Shown in pieces: positions 52,490 to 64,000 of a stretch of DNA of 64,000 nt. The DNA comes from Leclercia sp. LSNIH1 (GTDB lineage Bacteria; Pseudomonadota; Gammaproteobacteria; Enterobacterales; Enterobacteriaceae), in NCBI RefSeq assembly GCF_002902985.1, contig NZ_CP026167.1, positions 310,001 to 374,000 of the forward strand. The letters are read 5' to 3'. Positions within the stretch are counted from its first letter, which is position 1; every line of letters starts with the position of its first letter. A program made the position numbers and the translations under genes. Under the pieces are notes generated by a model. That model was given only the letters and a program-made list of their open reading frames with translations. It did no database searches and had not been told where the DNA came from.

Positions 52490-53827
52490 TTATGCAGCTT
52501 TTACCGCATCCGCGATGCGATGGGCAAACTCGGTGACCTGTGCTTCGTCTTCCCCTTCCACCATCACACGGATCAGCGGTTCGGTACCCGACTTACGCAG
52601 CAGAACGCGGCCACGGGAGCCCAGCGCCGCTTCCACTTCAGCCATCACCGCTTTCACGTTCTCGTTTTCCAGTGGATCGCCCTTACCTGCCGTAAAGCGA
52701 ACATTGACCAGGATCTGCGGGAACATTTTCATCCCACTGCACAAATCGTGCAGGGACATATGGTTACGCACCATCGCTGCCACAACCTGCAGGCTCGCCA
52801 CGATCCCGTCACCGGTAGTGGTTTTATCGAGCAGGATCACGTGACCGGAGTTCTCCGCACCGATGCGCCAGCCTTTCTCCTGCAGTTTTTCCAGTACGTA
52901 ACGGTCGCCAACCTTCGCGCGCGCAAACGGGATACCCAACTGCTTGAGCGCCAGCTCCAGGCCCATGTTGCTCATCAGCGTTCCAACGGCGCCACCGCGC
53001 AGCTGTCCCTGACGCAGCCCTTCGCGGGCGATGATATAGAGGATCTGGTCGCCATCGACTTTATTGCCTTCATGGTCAACCATGATGACGCGGTCACCAT
53101 CGCCATCGTAAGCAATCCCGAGATCGGCCTTCTCCGCCAGTACGCGCGCCTGCAGAGCGCGAACATCCGTTGCACCTACCTCGGCATTGATATTCAGACC
53201 GTTTGGCTCGCAACCGATGGCAACAACCTGCGCGCCCAGTTCGCGGAATACGTTAGGGGCGATGTGGTAGGTTGCACCGTTAGCGCAGTCCACCACGATT
53301 TTCAGATGACCCAGGCTGAGTTCGTTCGGGAAGGTGCCTTTGCAAAATTCAATGTAGCGACCCGCAGCATCGACGATACGGCTGGCTTTACCCAGCTCAG
53401 CGGAGTCAACGCAGGTCAGCTCTTTTTCCATTTCCGCTTCAATCGCTTCTTCAACGTCATCCGGCAGTTTGGTGCCGTCAATGGAGAAGAATTTGATGCC
53501 GTTATCGTAGAACGGGTTATGCGAGGCAGAGATCACGATGCCCGCTTCGGCACGGAACGCGCGGGTCAGATAGGCCACTGCGGGGGTCGGCATAGGGCCC
53601 GTGAAAGAGGCGGAGAGCCCAGCGGCAGACAGACCCGCTTCCAGTGCGGATTCGAGCATGTAACCGGAAATACGCGTATCTTTACCGATAATGATTTTGC
53701 GCGACCCGTGGCTTGCCAGCACCTTGCCAGCCGCCCAGCCTAACTTCAGTACAAACTCAGGAGTGATTGGCGCATCGCCCACGCGTCCACGAATGCCGTC
53801 GGTACCAAAAAATTTACGATTACTCAT
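52490..53827 (-). CDS. glmM: Phosphoglucosamine mutase GlmM
   Basis: Converts glucosamine-6-phosphate to glucosamine-1-phosphate for UDP-GlcNAc and so peptidoglycan and LPS. 445 residues. Phosphoserine S102 in [12 protein letters not shown]; metal loop DGDGDR; sugar loop GAENSGHVI; phosphate loop [12 protein letters not shown]. Overlaps folP by eight bases. Confidence 0.97.
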   Translation of the reverse strand: MSNRKFFGTDGIRGRVGDAPITPEFVLKLGWAAGKVLASHGSRKIIIGKDTRISGYMLESALEAGLSAAGLSASFTGPMPTPAVAYLTRAFRAEAGIVISASHNPFYDNGIKFFSIDGTKLPDDVEEAIEAEMEKELTCVDSAELGKASRIVDAAGRYIEFCKGTFPNELSLGHLKIVVDCANGATYHIAPNVFRELGAQVVAIGCEPNGLNINAEVGATDVRALQARVLAEKADLGIAYDGDGDRVIMVDHEGNKVDGDQILYIIAREGLRQGQLRGGAVGTLMSNMGLELALKQLGIPFARAKVGDRYVLEKLQEKGWRIGAENSGHVILLDKTTTGDGIVASLQVVAAMVRNHMSLHDLCSGMKMFPQILVNVRFTAGKGDPLENENVKAVMAEVEAALGSRGRVLLRKSGTEPLIRVMVEGEDEAQVTEFAHRIADAVKAA

Positions 53828-54668
53828 AGCGGGAGTTTTCCTTAGCTGCCAGTGTGGCTTCCACCACTCGCATGGCTTCTGCTGTTTCTTTTACGTCATG
53901 GACGCGAATTATATGTGCTCCCTGCATCGCTGCAATCACCGCACAGGCCAGGCTGCCACTTAGACGTTCTGATGGCCCAACGTTAAGCAGTTGGCCTATC
54001 ATGGATTTTCTCGACATTCCGACCAGCAGCGGCAGGCCAAAATGGTGAAACTCCGATAAGCGCGCAAGAAGTTCGTAGTTGTGAGAGAGATTTTTACCGA
54101 AACCGAAGCCCGGGTCGAGCAGCAATTTCGCTTTTGCGATACCGGCACGTTCACAGCGCGCAATATGCTCTTCAAAGTAGCGGTTCACGTCCGCAAACAC
54201 GTCGCTGTATTTCGGCGCATCCTGCATGGTTTTCGGCTGGCCCTGCATATGCATCAGGCATACCGGTAAACCGGTCTCAGCAGCCGCCTCAAGCGCACCG
54301 GGCTCGGTGAGGGAGCGAACGTCATTGATAATGTGAGCGCCCACTCTTGCCGATTCGCGAATCACCTCAGGTTTGGAGGTATCGACAGAGATCCAGACTT
54401 CGAAACGCTGGGCTATCGCCTCAACGACCGGGATAACGCGCGATAACTCTTCATCAACACTGACATCCGCAGCCCCAGGTCGCGTTGACTCTCCACCTAC
54501 GTCGATGATCGTCGCGCCAGCGTTGATCATCAGATTCGCATGCCTGACCGCATCAATAAGCGAGTTATGCGTGCCGCCATCGGAAAAAGAGTCTGGCGTG
54601 ACATTCAGGATCCCCATCACATGGGGATGAGAAAGATCGAGATAAGAATCCTGGGCGAAGAGTTTCAT
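53820..54668 (-). CDS. folP: Dihydropteroate synthase FolP
   Basis: Condenses p-aminobenzoate with dihydropterin pyrophosphate in folate synthesis; the sulfonamide target. 282 residues as in E. coli. TIM-barrel motifs: [39 protein letters not shown] and GMSRKSMIG. Between ftsH and glmM; a hairpin separates it from ftsH. Confidence 0.96.
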   Translation of the reverse strand: MKLFAQDSYLDLSHPHVMGILNVTPDSFSDGGTHNSLIDAVRHANLMINAGATIIDVGGESTRPGAADVSVDEELSRVIPVVEAIAQRFEVWISVDTSKPEVIRESARVGAHIINDVRSLTEPGALEAAAETGLPVCLMHMQGQPKTMQDAPKYSDVFADVNRYFEEHIARCERAGIAKAKLLLDPGFGFGKNLSHNYELLARLSEFHHFGLPLLVGMSRKSMIGQLLNVGPSERLSGSLACAVIAAMQGAHIIRVHDVKETAEAMRVVEATLAAKENSRYE

Positions 54669-54701
54669 AGCAAATCCCTGATTTTTGGTTAAGCAGACAA
54701 G

Positions 54702-54730
54702 AAAAACCCCGGGGCAAGCCCCAGGGTTTC
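54702..54730 (-). terminator. Terminator between ftsH and folP
   Basis: Minus strand AAACCCTGGGGCTTGCCCCGGGGTTTTTC: stem of GC pairs with a T run. Confidence 0.82.
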
Positions 54731-54761
54731 AGGTTAAGAGAAGATCATTGACAGCGGTGGC

Positions 54762-56696
54762 TTATTTATCGCCCAACTGTTCTGACATGGTGTTACCCGG
54801 GTTTGGCGTACGCGGTTCATCGACCGGACGCGGCGCACGTGGCGTACCGTTGTTGTCAGAGTTGTTAGAGGCACCTGGATCTTCCCAGCCCGCAGGCGGA
54901 CGAACATCACGGCGAGCCATCAGGTCATCAATCTGCGGCGCATCGATGGTCTCATATTTCATGAGCGCATCTTTCATGGCGTGCAGGATATCCATATTGT
55001 CATTCAGGATCTGACGGGCGCGACCGTAGTTACGTTCAATCAGCGCTTTCACTTCCTGGTCGATGATACGAGCTGTCTCATCGGACATATGTTTCGCTTT
55101 CGCCACGCTGCGGCCAAGGAACACTTCGCCTTCTTCTTCCGCATAGAGCAGCGGACCAAGTTTGTCGGAGAAGCCCCACTGGGTCACCATGTTACGCGCC
55201 AGGTTGGTCGCGACTTTAATGTCGTTAGACGCACCGGTCGAAACATGTTCCACACCGTAGATAATCTCTTCTGCCAGACGACCACCATAGAGGGTTGAAA
55301 TCTGGCTTTCCAGTTTCTGGCGGCTGGCACTGATAGCATCGCCTTCCGGCAGGAAGAACGTTACGCCAAGCGCACGGCCACGTGGAATAATCGTCACTTT
55401 ATGCACCGGATCGTGTTCCGGCACCAGGCGACCGATAATCGCGTGACCCGCTTCGTGGTAAGCCGTGGACTCTTTCTGCGCTTCCGTCATCACCATGGAG
55501 CGACGTTCCGCACCCATCATGATTTTGTCTTTCGCTTTCTCGAACTCCACCATGGAGACCACACGCTTGTTGCCACGGGCAGCAAACAGTGCAGCTTCGT
55601 TCACCAGGTTAGCCAGATCGGCACCGGAGAAGCCCGGCGTACCACGTGCAATAATTGCCGCATCGATGTCCGGAGAGAGTGGTACGCGACGCATATGCAC
55701 TTTCAGGATCTGCTCACGGCCACGAACGTCTGGCAGACCAACCACAACCTGACGGTCAAAACGACCTGGACGCAGCAGCGCAGGGTCAAGAACGTCCGGA
55801 CGGTTAGTTGCGGCGATAACGATAATGCCTTCGTTACCTTCAAAGCCATCCATCTCAACCAGCATCTGGTTCAGCGTCTGCTCACGTTCATCGTGACCAC
55901 CGCCCAGGCCCGCGCCACGCTGGCGGCCTACGGCGTCGATTTCATCGATGAAGATGATGCACGGTGCGGCTTTCTTGGCCTGTTCGAACATGTCACGCAC
56001 ACGAGATGCACCCACACCCACGAACATTTCAACGAAGTCAGAACCGGAAATGGTAAAGAACGGCACCTTCGCTTCACCTGCGATGGCTTTCGCCAGCAGG
56101 GTTTTACCGGTACCAGGAGGACCTACCATCAGAACGCCTTTCGGGATCTTACCGCCCAGTTTCTGGAAACGGCTCGGCTCACGCAGGTATTCAACCAGTT
56201 CACCCACCTCTTCTTTCGCTTCGTCGCAACCTGCAACGTCAGCAAAAGTGGTTTTGATCTGGTCTTCCGTCAGCATACGCGCCTTGCTCTTGCCGAACGA
56301 CATGGCGCCTTTGCCACCGCCGCCCTGCATCTGACGCATAAAGAAGATCCAGACGCCGATAAGCAGCAGCATCGGGAACCAGGAAATGAAGATAGAAGCC
56401 AGCAGGCTTGGCTCTTCCGGCGGCTCGCCGACAACCTTAACGTTTTTAGTCAGCAGGTTATCAAGCAGCTTAGGATCGTTCACCGGAATGTAAGTCGTGT
56501 AACGGTTACTATCTTTCTTGGTAACGTTGATCTCACGTCCGTTGATACGCGCTTCGCGAACCTGATCCTGGTTGACCTCTTGCAGGAAGGTAGAGTAGTC
56601 CACCTTACGGCCATTAGACTCGCTGGGCCCAAAGCTCTGGAATACTGACATCAGCACAACGGCAATGACCAGCCAGAGTATTAGGTTTTTCGCCAT
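54762..56696 (-). CDS. ftsH: ATP-dependent membrane zinc protease FtsH
   Basis: Hexameric inner-membrane AAA+ protease degrading LpxC, sigma-32 and membrane proteins. 644 residues from the ATG at 56696 ([16 protein letters not shown]); a TTG three codons upstream (56705) has a better-placed AGAGG and could also be used. Two transmembrane segments (about 5-22 and 98-118), Walker A GPPGTGKT near 192-199, Walker B IIFIDEID, second region of homology RPGRFDRQ, zinc motif HEAGH near 414-418. Downstream of rlmE. Confidence 0.97.
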   Translation of the reverse strand: MAKNLILWLVIAVVLMSVFQSFGPSESNGRKVDYSTFLQEVNQDQVREARINGREINVTKKDSNRYTTYIPVNDPKLLDNLLTKNVKVVGEPPEEPSLLASIFISWFPMLLLIGVWIFFMRQMQGGGGKGAMSFGKSKARMLTEDQIKTTFADVAGCDEAKEEVGELVEYLREPSRFQKLGGKIPKGVLMVGPPGTGKTLLAKAIAGEAKVPFFTISGSDFVEMFVGVGASRVRDMFEQAKKAAPCIIFIDEIDAVGRQRGAGLGGGHDEREQTLNQMLVEMDGFEGNEGIIVIAATNRPDVLDPALLRPGRFDRQVVVGLPDVRGREQILKVHMRRVPLSPDIDAAIIARGTPGFSGADLANLVNEAALFAARGNKRVVSMVEFEKAKDKIMMGAERRSMVMTEAQKESTAYHEAGHAIIGRLVPEHDPVHKVTIIPRGRALGVTFFLPEGDAISASRQKLESQISTLYGGRLAEEIIYGVEHVSTGASNDIKVATNLARNMVTQWGFSDKLGPLLYAEEEGEVFLGRSVAKAKHMSDETARIIDQEVKALIERNYGRARQILNDNMDILHAMKDALMKYETIDAPQIDDLMARRDVRPPAGWEDPGASNNSDNNGTPRAPRPVDEPRTPNPGNTMSEQLGDK

Positions 56697-56798
56697 GTCA
56701 CTCAAGGGATTAACCTCTTATTACAACTGTGTTAAAAACAGCGTCAGGATACTCTGTATCCGATTTATTTCAAACTTTCGCCTGAAATTCACCGGTTA

Positions 56799-57425
56799 TC
56801 ATTTTCGCCCGGTCGCTACAATATACACTTCACGTGAACGCGCACGCGAAGAGTCCGGTTTACGAACTTTGACCTTCGTAAACAGGGAGCGAATTTCCTT
56901 CAGATACTCCTCGAAACCTTCGCCCTGGAACACCTTTACTAAAAAACTACCACCCGGCGCTAATACATCACGACACATTTCTAACGCCAGTTCTACCAGA
57001 TACATGGAGCGGGGGATATCCACCGCCGGTGTTCCGCACATATTTGGCGCCATATCGGACATGACAACCTGAACTTTACTGTCACCTACCCGTTCAAGTA
57101 ACGCTTTCAGTACTAATTCATCACGAAAATCGCCCTGAAGGAAGTCCACACCAACGATAGGATCCATAGGTAAAAGATCGCAGGCGATAATTCGGCCCGT
57201 TCCGCCGATTTGCGTTACCGCATATTGCGACCATCCACCGGGCGCTGCACCGAGGTCAACAACTGTCATCCCCGGTTTAAAGAGTTTGTCACTTTGCTGT
57301 ATTTCATCAAGTTTAAACCAGGCACGGGAACGTAACCCCTTTTTCTGTGCCTGTTGAACATATTTATCGCTAAAGTGTTCCTGGAGCCAGCGGCTCGAGC
57401 TAGCAGAACGCTTTTTACCTGTCAT
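56799..57425 (-). CDS. rlmE: 23S rRNA U2552 2'-O-methyltransferase RlmE (FtsJ/RrmJ)
   Basis: Heat-shock methyltransferase. 208 residues with the catalytic tetrad K38, D124 (VMSDMAPN), K164 (FLVKVFQG) and E199 all present; SAM loop [14 protein letters not shown]. Same operon as ftsH (about 100 bp between). Confidence 0.97.
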   Translation of the reverse strand: MTGKKRSASSSRWLQEHFSDKYVQQAQKKGLRSRAWFKLDEIQQSDKLFKPGMTVVDLGAAPGGWSQYAVTQIGGTGRIIACDLLPMDPIVGVDFLQGDFRDELVLKALLERVGDSKVQVVMSDMAPNMCGTPAVDIPRSMYLVELALEMCRDVLAPGGSFLVKVFQGEGFEEYLKEIRSLFTKVKVRKPDSSRARSREVYIVATGRK

Positions 57426-57547
57426 TTAACTTTCCGTCCTGGTTCATCGTAGCCTGTGGTGTAAATTTCCACTCAGCAATTTGGCGATATTAGGGAGATG
57501 GCGGTAGAATGAACCGTTTTCAATCCCAACGTAAGCAAAAATATACG

Positions 57548-57841
57548 ATGAATCTGAGTACTAAACAAAAACAGCACCTTAAAGGTCTGGCACATCCGCT
57601 CAAGCCTGTAGTTATGCTTGGCAACAATGGTTTGACCGAAGGGGTACTGGCCGAGATTGAACAAGCGCTGGAGCACCACGAATTAATCAAGGTGAAAATC
57701 GCCTCTGAAGACAGAGACACCAAGACCTTGATCGTGGAAGCAATCGTGCGCGAGACCGGCGCCTGTAATGTACAGGTCATCGGTAAAACGCTGGTGCTCT
57801 ACCGCCCATCTAAAGAGCGTAAAATCTCGCTGCCACGCTAA
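57548..57841 (+). CDS. yhbY: CRM-domain RNA-binding protein YhbY
   Basis: 97 residues from the ATG at 57548 (MNLSTKQKQHLKGLAHPLKP); the frame opens 13 codons earlier. The CRM fold is shown by LGNNGLTEGVLAEIEQALEHHELIKVKI and VQVIGKTLVLYRPS. E. coli YhbY associates with pre-50S particles. Divergent from rlmE. Confidence 0.94.
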   Translation: MNLSTKQKQHLKGLAHPLKPVVMLGNNGLTEGVLAEIEQALEHHELIKVKIASEDRDTKTLIVEAIVRETGACNVQVIGKTLVLYRPSKERKISLPR

Positions 57842-57928
57842 GATTATCCTGAATTGAACACATTTACTGTGTAAAACGAGGGGTTTTTCTTTAGCAGGTG
57901 AGCAAAATGCCATGCTCCTTGAGTTGAT

Positions 57929-57952
57929 AAAAGGCCGCTATGCGGCCTTTTT
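57929..57952. terminator. Shared terminator yhbY/greA
   Basis: AAAAGGCCGC-TAT-GCGGCCTTTTT, A run on one side and T run on the other, so it works in both directions. Confidence 0.85.
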
Positions 57953-57993
57953 CCTATCTTTACAATCTATCAACATCTGTCCGGGGATGCGAA

Positions 57994-58470
57994 TTACAGG
58001 TAATCAACCTTGGTAATTTCGAATTCCACTTCGCCGCCTGGCGTACGGATGGTGACGACATCGTCCTGCTCTTTCCCCACCAGACCGCGTGCGATTGGCG
58101 AGTTTACTGAGATCAGATTCTGCTTAAAATCAGCCTCGTCATCACCCACGATGCGGTAGGAGACCTCTTCGTCCGTATCCAGATTGATCACGGTGACGGT
58201 AGAGCCAAAAATCACGCGTCCGTTATTTGGCATTTTTGTGATATCAATCACCTGCGCATTTGACAGCTTGGCTTCGATATCTTTGATACGCCCTTCGCAG
58301 AACCCCTGCTGCTCACGCGCGGCGTGATACTCAGCATTCTCTTTCAGATCGCCATGCTCACGTGCTTCCGCAATGGCGGCGATGATTTCAGGGCGGCGAA
58401 CAGATTTCAAAAAATCCAGCTCTTCACGCAGTTTTTCAGCACCACGTAAGGTCATCGGAATAGCTTGCAT
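57994..58470 (-). CDS. greA: Transcript cleavage factor GreA
   Basis: Rescues backtracked RNA polymerase by stimulating transcript cleavage. 158 residues. N-terminal coiled coil with the tip acids D41 and E44 ([15 protein letters not shown]), C-terminal FKBP-like domain ([33 protein letters not shown]). Preceded by a leader with a terminator hairpin. Confidence 0.97.
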   Translation of the reverse strand: MQAIPMTLRGAEKLREELDFLKSVRRPEIIAAIAEAREHGDLKENAEYHAAREQQGFCEGRIKDIEAKLSNAQVIDITKMPNNGRVIFGSTVTVINLDTDEEVSYRIVGDDEADFKQNLISVNSPIARGLVGKEQDDVVTIRTPGGEVEFEITKVDYL

Positions 58471-58560
58471 TTGTTATACCTCTTTGACATTCCTGTTAGG
58501 TACGGTTAACCGACCCGACTACTGGCCCCGCAGGCATCGCAGCCTGGCACAGGTCAGAAG

Positions 58561-58598
58561 CAAAAGAAAACTGACCCGGAAACAATGTTCCAGGTCAG
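58561..58598 (-). ncRNA. greA leader terminator (GraL-like RNA)
   Basis: Minus strand CTGACCTGGAACATTGTTTCCGGGTCAG forms a stem followed by TTTTCTTTTGC, about 90 bp before the greA ATG. E. coli greA has the same kind of leader terminator, giving the short GraL RNAs. The 5' end of the RNA is not determined here. Confidence 0.7.
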
Positions 58599-58716
58599 CA
58601 GCAATTATTCAGTTTGATACGTATTTTAACGCGAAGTTCAGTATGGGTCATCGTTTACTTTACAGGGCGTTGGGCCGTAGTATGACGGTTTGTTTCCGGG
58701 TTGTTAGCGCGAGATT

Positions 58717-60150
58717 ATGCGATTTTCCAGATTTATCATCGGATTGACCACCACTGTTGCGTTCACTGTCCAGGCAGCGAACGTTGATGAGTATATTAAT
58801 CAGCTGCCCGATGGCGCCAATCTTGCCCTGGTCGTGCAAAAGGTAGGAGCTCAGGCGCCTGAGATTGATTATCACAGCCAGCAGATGGCGCTGCCTGCCA
58901 GTACCCAAAAGGTGATCACGGCGCTGGCTGCCCTGCTGCAGCTTGGGCCCGACTTTCGTTTTACGACCACGCTTGAAAGCAAAGGCAGCATTGAGAACGG
59001 TGTGCTGAAAGGCGATCTTATTGCCCGTTTTGGCGGCGATCCGACATTTAAGCGTCAGGATATCCGCAACATGGTCGCCGTGCTAAAGAAGTCTGGCGTA
59101 CAGCGCATTGAAGGCAATGTGCTTATCGATACGTCCATTTTTGCCAGCCACGATAAAGCCCCCGGCTGGCCGTGGAATGATATGACTCAGTGCTTTAGCG
59201 CCCCGCCCGCGGCCGCGATCGTCGATCGCAACTGCTTCTCCATTTCGTTATACAGCGCGCCCAAACCGAACGATTTAGCCTTCATTCGGGTGGCCTCTTA
59301 CTATCCGGTCAACATGTTCAGCCAGGTGCGTACCCTGGCGAAAGGTTCCCCGGAAGCGCAGTACTGCGAACTGGATGTCGTCCCGGGCGATTTGAACCGC
59401 TTTACCCTGACCGGCTGCCTGACGCAGCGGGCCGATCCACTGCCGCTGGCCTTCGCCATTCAGGATGGCGCAAGCTATGCCGGGGCGATCCTTAAGAATG
59501 AACTGAAGCAGGCCAACATCACTTACAGCGGTACCCTGCTGCGTCAGACGCAGAGCAACGAGCCCGGCACCGTGATTGCCAGTAAGCAGTCGGCGCCGCT
59601 GCACGATCTGCTGAAGATCATGCTGAAAAAATCGGACAACATGATCGCCGATACCGTATTTCGCATGATTGGGCATGCCCGCTTTGGCGTACCTGGCACC
59701 TGGCGTGCCGGTTCAGATGCGGTTCGTCAGATCCTCCGCCAGCAGGCTGGCATCGATCTTGGCAACACCATCGCAGTCGATGGTTCGGGTCTGTCGCGCC
59801 ATAACCTGATCTCTCCTGCCACCATGATGCAGGTCCTTCAGTACATTGCTCAGCACGACACTGAACTAAACTTTATCTCAATGCTGCCGCTCGCCGGTTA
59901 TGACGGCTCCCTGCAGTACCGTGCGGGCCTGCACGCCGCGGGCGTCGATGGCAAAGTCTCCGCCAAAACGGGCTCCCTGCAGGGGGTGTATAACCTTGCC
60001 GGGTTTATCACCACCGCCAGCGGACAGCGGATGGCATTCGTGCAGTATCTTTCTGGCTACGCGGTGGAACCTGCCGACCAGCGTAACCGCCGTATCCCGC
60101 TGGTGCGCTTTGAAAGCCGGCTTTACAAGGACATTTATCAGAACAACTAG
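58717..60150 (+). CDS. dacB: Penicillin-binding protein 4, DD-carboxypeptidase/endopeptidase DacB
   Basis: Periplasmic class C PBP cutting D-Ala-D-Ala and peptide cross-links. 477 residues as in E. coli. Signal peptide ends about residue 20 (TTVAFTVQA). SxxK is S62-T-Q-K65, SxN is KKSDNMI, and KTG is SAKTGSLQG near the C-terminus. The stop is two bases before a two-component regulator gene, an arrangement absent from E. coli K-12, where dacB is followed by obgE. Confidence 0.96.
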   Translation: MRFSRFIIGLTTTVAFTVQAANVDEYINQLPDGANLALVVQKVGAQAPEIDYHSQQMALPASTQKVITALAALLQLGPDFRFTTTLESKGSIENGVLKGDLIARFGGDPTFKRQDIRNMVAVLKKSGVQRIEGNVLIDTSIFASHDKAPGWPWNDMTQCFSAPPAAAIVDRNCFSISLYSAPKPNDLAFIRVASYYPVNMFSQVRTLAKGSPEAQYCELDVVPGDLNRFTLTGCLTQRADPLPLAFAIQDGASYAGAILKNELKQANITYSGTLLRQTQSNEPGTVIASKQSAPLHDLLKIMLKKSDNMIADTVFRMIGHARFGVPGTWRAGSDAVRQILRQQAGIDLGNTIAVDGSGLSRHNLISPATMMQVLQYIAQHDTELNFISMLPLAGYDGSLQYRAGLHAAGVDGKVSAKTGSLQGVYNLAGFITTASGQRMAFVQYLSGYAVEPADQRNRRIPLVRFESRLYKDIYQNN

Positions 60151-60152
60151 CG

Positions 60153-60815
60153 ATGAAATTACTCATTGTTGAAGACGATCTGCTGTTACAGGAAGGACTG
60201 GCGCTGGCGCTCTCGGCTGAAGGTTACACGCTTGATTGCGCGGGTACCGCCGCCGAAGCTGATGGCCTTATCCAGAGCGGCGAATACAGCCTGGTGATCC
60301 TCGATCTTGGCCTGCCCGATAAAGATGGCGCCACCCTGCTAAGCCAGTGGCGCCGACGGGGTATCGATAATCCTGTGCTGATCCTGACCGCCCGCGACGC
60401 GCTGGAAGACCGGATTAACGGCCTGGACTCCGGTGCCGATGACTATCTGGTGAAGCCCTTTGCGCTGGCAGAACTTCAGGCGCGCGCCAGAGCGTTGATC
60501 CGGCGCTATCAGGGGCACAGCGATAACCTGCTCAGCGATGGCGATCTGACGTTAAATCTGCAAACCCAGCAGGTTTTACAGCAATCCCAGCCGGTCGAAG
60601 TGACCCCTAAAGAGTTTGCTCTGCTAACCCGGCTGATTATGCGCACCGGTCAGACCGTCCACCGGGAAACCTTACAGCAGGATATTTACTCCTGGCAGGA
60701 CGATCCCGGCTCTAATACGCTGGAGGTGCATATTCATAATCTGCGACGCAAGCTGGGCAAAGACCGGATCAAAACGGTACGCGGCGTGGGATATCGCCTT
60801 GAGAGTCAAAAATGA
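60153..60815 (+). CDS. PmrA/BasR-like response regulator
   Basis: 220-residue OmpR-family regulator. Receiver domain (1-115) with acidic pocket D8-D9, phospho-acceptor D51 (VILDLGLPD), T79 and K101 (LVKPFA); C-terminal winged helix (about 125-218: TPKEFALLTRLIMRTGQTVHRETL, NTLEVHIHNLRRKLGKDRIKTVRGVGYRL). Closest in feel to PmrA/BasR and QseB; often auto-annotated PmrA. It starts two bases after dacB and overlaps the kinase gene by four, so all three may be one transcript. No PmrA-type CTTAAT repeat was seen upstream of dacB. Target genes unknown; whether a separate pmrAB exists elsewhere cannot be seen here. Confidence 0.85.
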   Translation: MKLLIVEDDLLLQEGLALALSAEGYTLDCAGTAAEADGLIQSGEYSLVILDLGLPDKDGATLLSQWRRRGIDNPVLILTARDALEDRINGLDSGADDYLVKPFALAELQARARALIRRYQGHSDNLLSDGDLTLNLQTQQVLQQSQPVEVTPKEFALLTRLIMRTGQTVHRETLQQDIYSWQDDPGSNTLEVHIHNLRRKLGKDRIKTVRGVGYRLESQK

Positions 60816-61855
60816 ACAGCATGCGCCGTCGTCTGATGGTGCTGTTGGCAGTCATTCTGCTTTTCTTTCAACTGATCAGCGTCATCTGGCTCTGGCATGA
60901 GAGCCGGGAGCAAATTAGCTTTCTGGTGAGCGAGACGCTGTCGGCAAAATCCCGCAACCAGCATGTCGAGAAAGAGATCCGGGAGGCGATCGCCTCGTTG
61001 CTGGTCCCTTCGCTGGTGATGGTCGGATTTACCCTGCTCTTCTCTTTCTGGGCCGTCAGCTGGATCACCCGTCCGCTGAATCAGCTACGCACCAGCCTTG
61101 CGAACCGTTCTGCCGATAATCTTACGCCGCTGCCGATGTACTCCGATATGGAGGAAATAGGCGCCGTCACCACCTCGCTGAATCAACTGCTCGCCCGGCT
61201 GGATCAAACCATTCAGCAGGAGCGCCTGTTCACCGCTGATGCCGCACATGAGCTGCGTACGCCGCTGGCGGGTATTCGCCTGCATCTGGAGCTGATGGCG
61301 CAGTCAGGCTCGCCTCAGGCGACGACGCTGATTACCCGAATCGATCAACTGATGCATACCGTAGAGCAGCTGCTAATGCTGGCCCGGGCGGGTCAAGCTA
61401 TGGCCAGCGGCCACTACGACACGGTTAACTGGAGCGAAGCCATTATTGCGCCGCTGGCGCTGGAGAATGAGGTAAAAAGCCATACCCTCATCTGGCCGCA
61501 GGCGAGCCCACAGAACGTACAGGGCGATGCAATCCTGTTACGGCTAATGTTGCGCAATTTGCTGGAAAACGCAGTGCGTTACAGCCCGGCGGGAACCACT
61601 ATTGAAGTCGCCATGCAGGAGGTCGACGGCGGTACGCAGGTGAGCGTCAGCGATCAGGGGCCTGGCATAGATGAAGCCCATCGCCAGTCGATTACCGAGC
61701 CGTTTCGCCGCATCGATCAACGCTATGGCGGAAGCGGGCTAGGGCTGAGCATCGTTCAGCGTATTGTACAGCTGCATCGCGGCAAGCTGACGCTGGAGAA
61801 TCGCCCCGAAGGCGGCTTGATAGTCACCTGCTGGCTGCCAGAAACACTGAATTAA
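60812..61855 (+). CDS. PmrB/BasS-like sensor histidine kinase
   Basis: 347 residues. Two transmembrane segments (about 8-27 and 62-84) flank a short periplasmic loop of about 34 residues carrying two ExxE motifs, E30-x-x-E33 and E55-x-x-E58, 25 residues apart, the same spacing as the iron-sensing motifs of Salmonella PmrB. HAMP-like linker follows, then H-box with phosphohistidine H146 (ADAAHELRTPL), N-box N253 (NLLENAVRYS), G1 DQGPGI, F-box EPFRR and G2 GGSGLGL. Overlaps the regulator by four bases. A sensor of ferric iron or low pH is inferred, not shown. Confidence 0.87.
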   Translation: MNSMRRRLMVLLAVILLFFQLISVIWLWHESREQISFLVSETLSAKSRNQHVEKEIREAIASLLVPSLVMVGFTLLFSFWAVSWITRPLNQLRTSLANRSADNLTPLPMYSDMEEIGAVTTSLNQLLARLDQTIQQERLFTADAAHELRTPLAGIRLHLELMAQSGSPQATTLITRIDQLMHTVEQLLMLARAGQAMASGHYDTVNWSEAIIAPLALENEVKSHTLIWPQASPQNVQGDAILLRLMLRNLLENAVRYSPAGTTIEVAMQEVDGGTQVSVSDQGPGIDEAHRQSITEPFRRIDQRYGGSGLGLSIVQRIVQLHRGKLTLENRPEGGLIVTCWLPETLN

Positions 61856-61881
61856 AAAGCCCCCTTGATAAGGGGGCTCTT
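61854..61881. terminator. Shared terminator of the two-component operon and obgE
   Basis: AAAAAGCCCCCTTGATAAGGGGGCTCTT: stem with A and T flanks between convergent genes. Confidence 0.82.
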
Positions 61882-61888
61882 GACGGTC

Positions 61889-64000
<2,112 letters not shown>

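Noticed and set aside
52520..53743. 407-codon frame antisense to glmM
   Set aside because: Mirror frame of glmM.
55401..56648. 415-codon frame antisense to ftsH
   Set aside because: Mirror frame; ftsH is complete and essential.

Overview
The window is a chromosomal stretch from a gamma-proteobacterium of the order Enterobacterales. Nearly every gene has a clear Escherichia coli counterpart in the same order (sstT-uxaAC-exuTR ... rnpB-gar ... nusA-infB-pnp ... ftsH-greA-dacB-obgE). Several differences from E. coli K-12 point to an Enterobacter/Leclercia/Lelliottia/Klebsiella-type genome rather than Escherichia: the tdc operon, the prlF-yhaV pair, the aga cluster, the yra fimbrial genes, yhaI and yhaL are missing, while a Spy/CpxP-like gene, a Fic gene and a PmrAB-like two-component system are present. 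The genus is inferred from gene content only. I see no prophage, IS element, integrase or CRISPR array.

Layout. 1-6931: 3' part of sstT, then the hexuronate genes uxaA and uxaC facing exuT and exuR across a control region with candidate ExuR and CRP sites. 7282-9902: envelope-stress and small membrane-protein genes yqjA-mzrA-yqjC-yqjD-yqjE-yqjK. 10123-13783: a quinone/nitroaromatic-stress group, yqjF, yqjG, yhaH, the LysR regulator yhaJ and the pirin-like yhaK, with striking inverted repeats before yqjF and yhaK. 13822-17172: cysteine catabolism (cyuA, cyuP) and a Spy-like periplasmic protein. 17283-18059: rnpB (RNase P RNA), followed downstream by a 108-bp tandem repeat array with four terminators. 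18056-24290: the galactarate pathway garK-garR-garL-garP and divergent garD. 24418-36285: a Fic protein coupled to rsmI, then lpoA-yraN-diaA-dolP, yraR, yhbO-yhbS, the oxygen-independent ubiquinone genes ubiT/ubiU/ubiV, and yhbW. 36368-49754: mtr, deaD, nlpI, pnp, rpsO, truB, rbfA, infB, nusA and rimP, that is, RNA decay, translation and transcription factors on the minus strand, led by initiator tRNA metY. 50325-64000: argG, tRNA-Leu (leuU), secG, glmM, folP, ftsH, rlmE, yhbY, greA, dacB, a PmrA/PmrB-like pair, obgE and the start of yhbE.

How the genes work together. Two sugar-acid routes (galacturonate/glucuronate through uxaCA-exuT, galactarate through gar) are present as catabolic modules under local or CRP-type control. 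The metY-rimP-nusA-infB-rbfA-truB-rpsO-pnp run is the conserved translation/transcription superoperon with internal terminators and an RNase III-type leader hairpin before pnp. No wholly new system is evident. The most notable items are the dacB-linked two-component system with paired ExxE periplasmic motifs, the Fic gene translationally coupled to rsmI, the Spy-like gene beside rnpB, the in-register rnpB repeat array, and the nested inverted repeats at yhaK and yqjF. Functions are assigned by recognition of protein sequence and gene order; no database search was possible.
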